Shown: piece after piece, positions 5,199 to 11,535 of the stretch
Layout: each line of letters begins with the position of its first letter
Position numbering within the stretch: the first letter of the stretch is position 1
The notes under the pieces: generated by a model
Told to the model about the DNA's origin: nothing
The model's input: the letters and a program-made list of their open reading frames with translations, nothing else
Databases searched by the model: none
Position numbers and translations under genes: made by a program
NCBI GenBank assembly: GCA_030648815.1
Contig: JAUSHA010000036.1
Coordinates: 1 to 17,357, forward strand
Direction: 5' to 3'
Source of the DNA: a bacterium
GTDB lineage: Bacteria; Patescibacteriota; Minisyncoccia; Minisyncoccales; MHMH01
DNA: 17,357 nt

Positions 5199-6069
5199 AT
5201 TTGAATTCCTTGGTAATATTTGGCCAATCTGTTTTTCTGTCAACTTTATACCAGGGCTGTTTTAATTGAGGCCATTGGGATCCAAATGTCGGCCGTTCGG
5301 TTTCGTAAAAAATACCGATGGGTACTTTTGAGTCTTTTTCGTAAGAATAATCCCACTCTCTCGCCTTTTCTATGGCCTGGCTGAAATTGCTGATATCGTG
5401 AGTTTCGTCCAATTTATAAGCATTCTTGCTCAAATAGGGAACTGAATGTTTATGGTAAACAATGCAGGGCTGGAGAATATCAATATAGGAAAAACCATTA
5501 TGAAGTATCGCCTTTTTCATAATTTCTTTTAGATGAGGGGCTTGCAAGGCATAGCCTCTGGCCACAAAAGTAGCGCCCAATTCTAAAGCCATAAGAATGG
5601 AATTGATCGGTTTTTCTCCTTGGCCTAAGGGAGTTGAACCGTCAACAAAACCCTTCTCTGTGATCGCATTAGCTTGGCCGGTGGTTAAAGCAAAAACCTG
5701 ATTAACATGAACCATCATGGTAATATCCGCGTTATAACGGCAAGCGTGAACGAAATGAGAAACTCCTTCGTCAAAAGTATCGCCGTCTCCGCCGAATCCA
5801 ATAACAGTTAAATTGGGATTGCCGAGCTTTGTTCCGAAACAAACCGGCAAAACTCTGCCATGAAGCCCGTTAAAACCGTTCAGGTTTAGATAATCATAAA
5901 TCTTTCCATGGCAGCCAATGCCCGTAACAATGGCGGTATCTTTAGCGCTTAATTTTCCCTCGTTGACCAATTCGGCAATCGCCTCTTTCGCCGAGTTTAA
6001 AATGCCAAAATTAGGGCATCCGGGACACCAAGTATTTGTTTGTGTTGTGCCGAAATCTTTTGGTTCCAT
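5197..6069 (-). CDS. korB: 2-oxoacid:ferredoxin oxidoreductase, beta (TPP-binding) subunit
   Basis: The subunit binds thiamine pyrophosphate and a [4Fe-4S] cluster and works with the gamma-alpha protein encoded upstream to oxidise a 2-oxoacid plus CoA to acyl-CoA, CO2 and reduced ferredoxin. WCPGCPNFG (14-22) and GIGCHGK (50-56) provide Cys15, Cys18 and Cys53. Cys202 in DILQPCIVY is the likely fourth cluster ligand. GGDGD (93-97) with Asn113 in CRYNAD is the TPP/Mg motif, and VNQVFALTTGQ (122-132) matches the usual NxxYxMTGGQ region. At 290 residues the protein has normal length. The ATG overlaps the preceding stop codon by one base (TAATG), so translation is coupled. The exact substrate (pyruvate, 2-oxoglutarate or branched-chain acids) cannot be read from sequence alone. 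Confidence 0.9.
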   Translation of the reverse strand: MEPKDFGTTQTNTWCPGCPNFGILNSAKEAIAELVNEGKLSAKDTAIVTGIGCHGKIYDYLNLNGFNGLHGRVLPVCFGTKLGNPNLTVIGFGGDGDTFDEGVSHFVHACRYNADITMMVHVNQVFALTTGQANAITEKGFVDGSTPLGQGEKPINSILMALELGATFVARGYALQAPHLKEIMKKAILHNGFSYIDILQPCIVYHKHSVPYLSKNAYKLDETHDISNFSQAIEKAREWDYSYEKDSKVPIGIFYETERPTFGSQWPQLKQPWYKVDRKTDWPNITKEFK

Positions 6070-7670
6070 TACTTTTTTAATTCTTTAATCAAATAATCCG
6101 GCGTAAAGGGCCTACCGTCGTATTTTAATATTTTATTCTTAATCTCAATGCCGGTTTTTTCTTTAATGACATCGGCCAAGGCTCCGGTAGCTGAATTCTC
6201 CACTAAAATAACTTTCCTGGATTTTTTAATTTCTTTGGCGACCGCCTCGGCGGGAAACGGCTCTAAATAAGAAACCTGTAAAAATCTGAAATTTTTAAGT
6301 TGAGGCAGGGCATCTAATATCGCTCCCTTAGTTGAGCCGTGACTGACAAGCAGATTGCTTCCTTTGCCATATACTGAAATCGGATTCAATTTATTGATCT
6401 CTTTTTTGAGGTAAGCTACTTTCTTGAATCTTTTATCCTGCATTTTTATCGTTGTGGCGGCATCTTCAATGGTAAGACCGTATTCATCGTGTTCATAGCT
6501 GTTTGCCCTGACAATCGGCCCCTGTCCGGGAACGGCTACGGGAGAAACGCCGTTTACGGTTATTTTATATGATTTATAGTCTTCGGGCGGATTTTCCAGA
6601 ATAAAGCGATCGGCGCCTAATGGAGATTTCTTGATTTCGTCAAAAGTATAATCGCTTTCCGCCAAATGCTTATCCGACAGCAAGATAACGGGAATCCTGT
6701 ATTTATTGGCCAAATAAAAAGCTTCTTGAGTTCTAGCTATTGCTTCTTGGGCATCTCCGGGAGTTAAAACTATCCGCGGGAATTCACCGTGGCCGGCGTT
6801 AATGGCAAATTTTAAATCTCCCTGCGCGGTATGAGTGGCCAAACCCGTAGAGGGCGCTCCCCTTTGGCTCGAATAAACCACTAAAGGAAGCTCGGCCATT
6901 CCGGCCAAGCTGAAGGCCTCGGTCATCAAAGCAAAACCGCCTCCGGAAGTTCCAATCATTGTTTTGGCTCCGGCAAAAGAAGCGCCAAGGGCCGCATTAA
7001 TTACGGCAATTTCGTTTTCCGGCTGAAAAACTAAAATATTATTTTCAATCTGTCTTTTCGCCAAGAAATGCAATAAGGGAGTAGCCGGCGTCATGGGGTA
7101 AGCCAAATAAATATCTATACCGGCGGCGATTGCCCCGATGCCCATGGCCTCGGTGCCGGAAATAAAACATTTGGCGGTCAATTTTTTCAGTTTTTCTTTT
7201 TCCGATCCTAATTGATAGCCCTCTTGAATTGACTTCTTTACCATTTCGGCATTTTTGCCGAATATTTTTTCCGCCGCGGTAAAAAGAATATCCAAATCAA
7301 TTCCGAAATATTTAAAAAGCAGGCCGATTAAAACATTGTTGGCCAAAATTTTGGGACCCTGCAATTTTTGAACAATCGGCTCGGTTTCTTTTGGTCCAAA
7401 AACAAGGCCTCCCTTATTTAAATCTTTTTTATGGATATCAATGGTCTTTTGGTCCAATGCCAGAATAAAATCGTATTTAAGTTCGTGGGAATAAATCGGC
7501 TTGTCGGAAATTTTAAGAATATTAAAATTATGCCCTCCCCTAATCAAAGAGGGATAATCCCTATAGTTAAAAACATAATATCCCCATTCGGTAAATATCT
7601 TCCCGATAAAATGAGAGGTAACGGCGGATCCCATCCCCGCCTCGCCCCCGATAAGAATTATCTTTTCCAT
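6069..7670 (-). CDS. korA: 2-oxoacid:ferredoxin oxidoreductase, fused gamma-alpha subunit
   Basis: Residues 1 to about 165 form the gamma domain (LIGGEAGMGSAV at 6-17, RDYPSLIRGGHNF at 37-49). Residues from about 168 form the alpha domain, with SGTEAMGIGA (171-180), YPMTPATPLL (191-200), the QPENEIAVI Glu (218), TSGGGFALMTEA (241-252) and RGAPSTGL (270-277). The order gamma-alpha in one chain is common for anaerobic KorA-type enzymes. Together with the beta subunit this gives a complete alpha/beta/gamma catalytic core. No separate delta ferredoxin-like subunit is encoded nearby, so an external ferredoxin must take the electrons. A good promoter lies just upstream (7689-7717), leaving a leader of only about a dozen bases without a Shine-Dalgarno sequence. 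Confidence 0.9.
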   Translation of the reverse strand: MEKIILIGGEAGMGSAVTSHFIGKIFTEWGYYVFNYRDYPSLIRGGHNFNILKISDKPIYSHELKYDFILALDQKTIDIHKKDLNKGGLVFGPKETEPIVQKLQGPKILANNVLIGLLFKYFGIDLDILFTAAEKIFGKNAEMVKKSIQEGYQLGSEKEKLKKLTAKCFISGTEAMGIGAIAAGIDIYLAYPMTPATPLLHFLAKRQIENNILVFQPENEIAVINAALGASFAGAKTMIGTSGGGFALMTEAFSLAGMAELPLVVYSSQRGAPSTGLATHTAQGDLKFAINAGHGEFPRIVLTPGDAQEAIARTQEAFYLANKYRIPVILLSDKHLAESDYTFDEIKKSPLGADRFILENPPEDYKSYKITVNGVSPVAVPGQGPIVRANSYEHDEYGLTIEDAATTIKMQDKRFKKVAYLKKEINKLNPISVYGKGSNLLVSHGSTKGAILDALPQLKNFRFLQVSYLEPFPAEAVAKEIKKSRKVILVENSATGALADVIKEKTGIEIKNKILKYDGRPFTPDYLIKELKK

Positions 7671-7688
7671 AAAGTTTAACTAATTTAG

Positions 7689-7717
7689 ATTTTACCACCT
7701 TAGACCTCTATCGTCAA
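7689..7717 (-). promoter_or_regulatory. Promoter of the oxidoreductase operon
   Basis: On the minus strand TTGACG (7712-7717) and TAAAAT (7689-7694) are 17 bases apart, and TGG precedes the -10 box as in extended -10 promoters. The start near 7682 leaves about 11 untranslated bases before the korA ATG at 7670. A palindromic repeat at 7720-7741 ends three bases upstream of the -35 box. Confidence 0.65.
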
Positions 7718-7719
7718 AA

Positions 7720-7741
7720 ACCCTTCGATGCGGCTCAGGGT
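7720..7741. repeat. Short inverted repeat next to the korA promoter
   Basis: ACCCT (7720-7724) and AGGGT (7737-7741) close a short hairpin whose inner part reads TCGATGCGGCTC. It resembles the widespread CCCTTCGA...CTCAGGG type of intergenic repeat. That resemblance is from memory, not from a search. It lies between the terminator at 7746-7779 and the korA -35 box. Confidence 0.45.
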
Positions 7742-7745
7742 AAAC

Positions 7746-7779
7746 AAAAAGAGTGTACACTCTCCGACAGTGCACACCC
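7746..7779 (-). terminator. Intrinsic terminator of the 7793-8725 islet
   Basis: On the minus strand GGGTGTGCACT pairs over all 11 positions with AGTGTACACTC (two G-U pairs), with a seven-base loop, followed by TTTTTGTTT. It lies 14 bases beyond the stop codon of the 64-aa gene and separates the islet from the oxidoreductase promoter. Confidence 0.8.
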
Positions 7780-7792
7780 TTATTTAAACAAA

Positions 7793-7987
7793 TTACGTTT
7801 TATGTTTCTCCCATGCCTCAAGACGTTCTCTGTGTTCTCTTTCCAGGGTCTTGTAAAAACTTTCTGACCATAAAGAAAGAAATAAATCTCTCCTGGTCTT
7901 CCTGCCCCTGATAGTTTGAAATATAATAAAACAGATGAGCAGAAAACCGAGAAACACAGCCAGCCATGCCACCTCAATAATCGACAT
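7793..7987 (-). CDS. Small membrane-anchored hypothetical protein (64 aa)
   Basis: No family is recognised. One N-terminal hydrophobic segment (about residues 3-25, EVAWLAVFLGFLLICFIIF) is followed by a basic stretch GRKTRRD and a charged, helical C-terminal half with EREHRERLEAWEKHK. It is probably a single-pass membrane protein with a cytoplasmic tail. AAGGAGG lies six bases before the ATG, so the start is secure. A longer-looking reading frame on the same strand (7780-7977) lacks such a signal and was set aside. It is the last gene of a three-gene islet and is followed directly by a strong terminator. Confidence 0.65.
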   Translation of the reverse strand: MSIIEVAWLAVFLGFLLICFIIFQTIRGRKTRRDLFLSLWSESFYKTLEREHRERLEAWEKHKT

Positions 7988-8046
7988 CTTATACCTCCTT
8001 ATATTTTCAATTTACTAAAATCCCTCAATCCCTCGGCTTGACATAA

Positions 8047-8308
8047 TTACCACATCTTCCTTCTCCACTTATCATCTTTCCTCTCATATTCATCGTTGGG
8101 TTGAGGTTTACATAATATACAGGGCCGGTATCCAGCAGTTATAGCATCCTCCCAACTGTGGAAAAAAAACTCGATTTTCCTTTCTAGCTCTCATACCTGA
8201 CTTACAGTCCAGCCTGCCAAAAATCTTCATCGTTTTAATCCCGGCGAATCTTCCCGGAATCTTGCTGCTGACCATCCTTCCGTTTTTAAATATTCTGTAT
8301 ATTCTCAC
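8047..8308 (-). pseudogene. Ada-type zinc-binding-domain protein, frameshifted
   Basis: From the GTG at 8306-8308 (AAGGAGG a few bases upstream) the frame reads MRIYRIFKNG... FGRLDCKSG... KENRVFF and then drifts to a premature stop at 8108. At the drift point there is a run of eight A on the plus strand (8162-8169). Reading seven instead restores a convincing continuation HSWEDAITAGYRPCILCKP followed by a charged tail to the TAA at 8047-8049, giving 86 residues. NRVFF, a short linker, then AGYRPCxxCKP is the signature of the Ada methyltransferase zinc-binding module, often found as a stand-alone small protein. Cys35 plus the two Cys of RPCILC are visible, but a usual fourth ligand is not obvious. 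Either the homopolymer is miscounted, the gene is phase-variable, or it is decaying. Confidence 0.65.
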
Positions 8309-8317
8309 CGTTCCTCC

Positions 8318-8725
8318 TTAAGCGGTCGGCATTAGCTCTCTTTCCTCCAGAAAAACCCTTACGACATGCATACCCGGAGACATCGTAGAAAGAGCCCCGT
8401 TTACTAAGCTTCTGGCGTTATCTCTTTCTCCGTAGAAATAAACTTCATCCGGAGTGGCTTCGATTTTTCTGAAGATATTCTTGCTATTCTTAAGTCCGCC
8501 GTGGCCATGGTCATCTCCCGGTGTTGGCATATCAATAAATGTATCGCCGATTTTTAGATCCTTAAAACGCAACGCCTTTAATCCGGGCTTGCCAATCTTA
8601 TCCGCAGTAAGATTAGAAGTGAAAAGATCGTAAACGATATTGATGCGGGAAGTTGAATCTACCTGATTAAGTAATTTTATTACCGACTTCCTGACTTGAC
8701 TATTACCCGCTGGCCTATGTGTCAT
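8318..8725 (-). CDS. Hypothetical protein (135 aa)
   Basis: No firm family assignment. The start MTHRPAGNSQ was chosen because AAGGAGG lies nine bases before this ATG; an upstream in-frame start would overlap the promoter. The N-terminal half is helical (VRKSVIKLLNQVDSTSRINI). The rest looks like a small beta domain beginning FKDLKIGDTFIDMP, a pattern seen in many small proteins of the type xxLxxGDxF, with a Gly/His stretch DDHGHGG. Its TAA overlaps the AAGGAGG of the next gene, ten bases before that start, so the islet genes are tightly coupled. First gene of the islet, downstream of the promoter at 8751-8779. Confidence 0.6.
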   Translation of the reverse strand: MTHRPAGNSQVRKSVIKLLNQVDSTSRINIVYDLFTSNLTADKIGKPGLKALRFKDLKIGDTFIDMPTPGDDHGHGGLKNSKNIFRKIEATPDEVYFYGERDNARSLVNGALSTMSPGMHVVRVFLEERELMPTA

Positions 8726-8750
8726 TTCAATTATCCTCCTTTTATAAGAC

Positions 8751-8779
8751 AATATAGCAAATCTAAAAACAAAAATCAA
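8751..8779 (-). promoter_or_regulatory. Promoter of the 7793-8725 islet
   Basis: On the minus strand TTGATT (8774-8779) and TATATT (8751-8756) are separated by 17 bases. The expected start lies about 20 bases upstream of the AAGGAGG of the 135-aa gene. The -35 box overlaps the T-tract of the putative terminator of the ATP synthase operon. Confidence 0.5.
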
Positions 8780-8804
8780 GCCCGACGGCCGGACGGATAT
8801 CGGG
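8764..8804 (-). terminator. Putative terminator of the ATP synthase operon
   Basis: On the minus strand CCCGA (8800-8804) pairs with TCGGG (8781-8785) around a GC-rich interior with further self-complementarity (CGGCCG), followed by TTGATTTTTGTTTTT. The stem is short, so the call is moderate. The larger palindrome at 8804-8844 directly before it may take part in the same 3' structure. Confidence 0.4.
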
Positions 8805-8844
8805 ATTTCCGAAATCCCTCCAGATTTGGGGGATTTCGGAAATC
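8804..8844. repeat. 41-bp palindromic element after atpC
   Basis: GATTTCCGAAATCCC (8804-8818) is fully complementary to GGGATTTCGGAAATC (8830-8844), with a short spacer. Each arm is itself an odd palindrome of 13 bases or more. The layout matches the element in tsaD at 941-982: odd palindrome, C-run, spacer with CCAGA and a T-run, G-run, odd palindrome. The arm sequences differ in two base pairs (ATTTC/GAAAT versus AAGTC/GACTT). It starts four bases beyond the atpC stop codon. Confidence 0.75.
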
Positions 8845-8848
8845 AAAA

Positions 8849-9091
8849 CTATAAATTCACCAGAACGGTGACTTTTTCGGGACTGACTTCTAAAACGCCG
8901 CCGCTGATTGGAAAATTAAGGTCTTCTTTCTTGCCGGTTTTGATTAAAATTTTACCCTTAGATAAAGGCGTAATCAATGGAATATGATTTTTTAAAATCG
9001 TCAATTCCCCCTCTGCACCAGGCAGGGTTAAAGATTGAGCTTCGCCGTCAAAAATAATTTTGTCTATGGCGCTGATAGAAAGAGAAAACAT
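8849..9091 (-). CDS. atpC: ATP synthase epsilon subunit, short form
   Basis: This is the central-stalk epsilon subunit of the F1 sector. The 80 residues cover only the N-terminal beta-sandwich (FSLSISAIDKIIFDGEAQSL, then PGAEGELTILKNHIPLITPL and the GGVLEV strand). The C-terminal helical hairpin found in most bacterial epsilon subunits (total about 130-140 residues) is absent. That hairpin can inhibit ATP hydrolysis, so self-inhibition through epsilon should be missing. No remnant of it is encoded beyond the stop codon, where a palindromic element begins. The gene is last in the operon. It has no Shine-Dalgarno sequence, and an inverted repeat (9100-9143) lies just upstream of the ATG. Confidence 0.85.
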   Translation of the reverse strand: MFSLSISAIDKIIFDGEAQSLTLPGAEGELTILKNHIPLITPLSKGKILIKTGKKEDLNFPISGGVLEVSPEKVTVLVNL

Positions 9092-9099
9092 AGAAATCG

Positions 9100-9143
9100 G
9101 CGAATATCGAATCCGTTACTAATTTACGAATTCGTATATTCGC
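9100..9143. repeat. Inverted repeat between atpD and atpC
   Basis: The arms 9100-9116 (GCGAATATCGAATCCGT) and 9126-9143 pair with one bulge and one mismatch around a nine-base loop. It fills most of the 62-base gap and ends nine bases before the atpC ATG. It replaces the place where a ribosome binding site would be, so it may influence atpC translation. Further GAATT/ATTCG fragments continue to 9165. Confidence 0.6.
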
Positions 9144-9153
9144 GACAAATTCG

Positions 9154-10533
9154 CTATTCGTTGATTTCGTTGATTGAGCCCTTCAAATAAAAATCCTGCT
9201 CTGATTTATCGTCGTGCTTTCCTTCAAGGATCTCTTTAAATTCCTGAACGGTTTTCTTTTGAGAAATATATTTTCCGGGAATGCCCGTGAAAACCTCGGC
9301 AACGCAAAAAGGCTGGGATAAAAATTTCTGTATTTTTCTGGCCCTGGCCACGGTGAGCTTGTCTTCCTCCGACAATTCTTCCATGCCTAAAATCGCAATA
9401 ATATCCTTTAGCTCTTTGTATCTCTGCAAAACCCTCTGGACTTCTCTGGCTGTCTCATAATGCTCTTTGCCGACAATTCTCGGGTCCAAAGCCGTTGAGC
9501 TTGAGCTCAACGGATCAACCGCCGGATAAATTCCCAACTCTGAAAGCTCGCGGGAAAGCACGATAGTTGAGTCAAGATGAGCAAAGGTGGTTACCGGCGC
9601 AGGATCGGTAATGTCATCAGCTGGAACGAAAATGGCCTGCACAGAAGTAATTGAGCCCTGCTTGGTTGAAGTGATTCTTTCTTGAAGCTCGCCCATCTCG
9701 GTGCCCAGCGTCGGCTGATAACCTACGGCCGAAGGCATTCTGCCCAAAAGCACGGATACCTCGGAACCTGCCTGCGTGAATCTAAAAATATTATCTATAA
9801 ATAACAAGGTATCTTTGCCTTTTTCGTCACGAAAATATTCCGCCATACTTAAAGCGGATAGAGCGACCCTCAAACGCGCTCCCGGAACTTCATTCATCTG
9901 ACCGAAAACCAAAGCTGTTTTATCTAGTACTCCGGTTTTTTTCATTTCAAGATAAAGGTCGTTGCCTTCTCTGGTTCTCTCGCCAACTCCGGCAAAAACC
10001 GAATAACCTCCGTGCTCAACTGCGGTATTGTGAATGAGCTCCTGAAGAAGCACGGTTTTACCGACTCCTGCTCCGCCAAAAAGACCAACCTTACCGCCTT
10101 TAATAAACGGGCAGATTAAATCAATTACCTTAATGCCGGTTTCGAAAATTTCTATTTTCGGAGATTGCTTGTCAAAACTCGGCGGTTTTCGATGAATAGG
10201 ATAAAATTTAGGATTATCGGTTTTTAATTCTCCCATTTCATCAATGGGCTGGCCCAGAAGATTAAACATTCTGCCTAATACTTCTTCGCCCACCGGCACC
10301 TGTAAAGGAGAACCCCTATCAATAACTTCCGCGCCTCTCTTCAATCCCTGGGTTTCATCCAGGGCTATGGCTCTTACCTGATGCCCGCCAAGATGCTGGG
10401 CCACTTCCAAAACTAAAATACTGCCGTCTGATTTTTTAATTTCCAAGGCGTTATAAATCTCGGGGAGCTTATCGGTAAATTCAACATCCACGACCGGACC
10501 GATAATTTGAACTATTTTTCCTTTGTTGTTCAT
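9154..10533 (-). CDS. atpD: ATP synthase F1 beta subunit
   Basis: This is the catalytic subunit of F1. GGAGVGKT (153-160) is Walker A, GERTREGND (184-192) holds the catalytic Glu, and LLFIDNIFRFTQAGSEVS (243-260) contains Walker B. SAVGYQPTLGTEMG and a MEELSEED segment are also present. The length of 459 residues is typical. The normally invariant DPLDSxSR stretch reads DPLSSSSTALDP (340-351) and coincides with a 22-base palindrome in the DNA. An inverted repeat separates the gene from atpG upstream. No strong Shine-Dalgarno sequence is seen. Confidence 0.97.
   Translation of the reverse strand: MNNKGKIVQIIGPVVDVEFTDKLPEIYNALEIKKSDGSILVLEVAQHLGGHQVRAIALDETQGLKRGAEVIDRGSPLQVPVGEEVLGRMFNLLGQPIDEMGELKTDNPKFYPIHRKPPSFDKQSPKIEIFETGIKVIDLICPFIKGGKVGLFGGAGVGKTVLLQELIHNTAVEHGGYSVFAGVGERTREGNDLYLEMKKTGVLDKTALVFGQMNEVPGARLRVALSALSMAEYFRDEKGKDTLLFIDNIFRFTQAGSEVSVLLGRMPSAVGYQPTLGTEMGELQERITSTKQGSITSVQAIFVPADDITDPAPVTTFAHLDSTIVLSRELSELGIYPAVDPLSSSSTALDPRIVGKEHYETAREVQRVLQRYKELKDIIAILGMEELSEEDKLTVARARKIQKFLSQPFCVAEVFTGIPGKYISQKKTVQEFKEILEGKHDDKSEQDFYLKGSINEINE
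9492..9513. repeat. 22-bp palindrome within the atpD coding sequence
   Basis: CCGTTGAGCT (9492-9501) and AGCTCAACGG (9504-9513) are exact reverse complements around TG. It encodes PLSSSST, replacing the usual PLDSTSR-type residues with no change in length. This is a substitution-type palindrome, unlike the insertions in atpG and atpH. Confidence 0.6.
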
Positions 10534-10556
10534 ATAATTTATTAGTTTATGTTCCG

Positions 10557-10614
10557 TAATAATGTTTAACGTTAAAGGTTGCGATCGTTTAACCTTTAAC
10601 GTTAAACATTATTA
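10557..10614. repeat. Perfect 24-bp-arm inverted repeat between atpG and atpD
   Basis: The arms 10557-10580 and 10591-10614 are exact reverse complements with a ten-base loop. Each contains TTTAACGTTAAA, the core of the repeat at 41-108. The right arm includes the atpG stop codon (10612-10614), and the element fills most of the space before atpD. In the mRNA it would be a very stable hairpin between two subunit genes with different stoichiometry (gamma 1, beta 3). Confidence 0.8.
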
Positions 10615-11535
10615 CTGTAAGGCTTCGGCGCCGGCTGTTATCTCGGAAATTTCCTTGGTAATTGCCGACTGGCGAGCTTTGTTGAAATAAAGAGTTAATT
10701 CTTCTATTAATTTTTGGGCGGAATCCGAAGCATTTCTCATGGCTACCATGCGAGCGGAATGTTCGGAAGCGTTGGACTCCAGAATCATATGATAAATTTG
10801 GATGCGGAACAAGTCCGGCAAAAGATTATTCAGAACCGATTCAGAAGACGGCTCGTAAAGATATTCGTAGTTGTGGTGACGGCTTTGTTTTAAATCGGAG
10901 TATCTCCCGCGTTCCGGCAATATTCCGGCCACGATTTCTTTTATGCTTTCAATGTTGATGGGCAAAATCTGACGGACAACCGCTTCTTGTTTTAAGGTAG
11001 AGAAAAATTTCGTGTAAACCGCAGTCACTGAATCATATTTCTGCTCTTGATACCACTTAATGAGCGAGTCGGCAATCGGCAACATTTCTTCAATTTTAAT
11101 GCTGTCGCCAAATCCGATGAATGATTCTGCAATATTAATTTTTCTCCAGAGAAAAAAATCTCGCGCCCGCTTACCGACGGCAATAACATCGGCCCGCTCG
11201 CCTTGCCTGCCGACAGGCAGGGCCTCTAAAAATTTTTGAGCCTTTTTCAAAACATTGGCATTCAATCCGCCGCACAATCCCTTATCGCTTGCTATAACGA
11301 GCAGTCCCACTTTATTAACCGGCCTTCTTTTTAACAATGGGTGCAAATTGTAATCGGTGTGTTCGCTTAGATTCCCCAATATCTGCAAAGCTTTCTCGCA
11401 ATAAAACCTTGAACCAAGGGCAACTTGCTGGCTTCGGCGCATTTTTGAAGCCGAAACCATCTCCATGGCCTTGGTTATCTGTTTAGTGTTATTGATGGAC
11501 CGTATTTTAATTTTTGCTTCCCTCGTTGAGAGCAT
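10612..11535 (-). CDS. atpG: ATP synthase F1 gamma subunit
   Basis: This is the rotating central stalk. The N-terminal STREAKIKIRSINNTKQITK followed by AMEMVSASKMRR and the C-terminal stretch with EHSARMVAMRNASDSA and LYFNKARQSAITKE are both diagnostic. I chose the ATG at 11533-11535 (MLSTREAK) because family members start at this point; an upstream TTG is possible. The start lies inside atpA (29-base overlap). Residues 106-112 (LPVGRQG) interrupt the loop after LCGGLNANVLKKAQKFLEA and are encoded by a palindromic repeat (11200-11223), so the 307-residue protein is slightly longer than usual. The stop codon is inside the intergenic hairpin. Confidence 0.95.
   Translation of the reverse strand: MLSTREAKIKIRSINNTKQITKAMEMVSASKMRRSQQVALGSRFYCEKALQILGNLSEHTDYNLHPLLKRRPVNKVGLLVIASDKGLCGGLNANVLKKAQKFLEALPVGRQGERADVIAVGKRARDFFLWRKINIAESFIGFGDSIKIEEMLPIADSLIKWYQEQKYDSVTAVYTKFFSTLKQEAVVRQILPINIESIKEIVAGILPERGRYSDLKQSRHHNYEYLYEPSSESVLNNLLPDLFRIQIYHMILESNASEHSARMVAMRNASDSAQKLIEELTLYFNKARQSAITKEISEITAGAEALQ
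11200..11223. repeat. Palindromic repeat inserted in atpG (LPVGRQG)
   Basis: The arms GCCTTGCCTG (11200-11209) and CAGGCAGGGC (11214-11223) pair at nine of ten positions around CCGA. It encodes LPVGRQG in the gamma subunit. It is closely related to the perfect palindrome in atpH at 13373-13396, sharing TTGCCTGCC-like and GGCAGGCAGG-like arms, and is read on the same strand and in the same phase relative to the repeat. Confidence 0.75.

Noticed and set aside
7780..7977. 65-aa minus-strand frame overlapping the 64-aa gene
   Set aside because: The overlapping frame at 7793-7987 has a strong AAGGAGG at correct spacing; this one has none and reads through into the terminator side.
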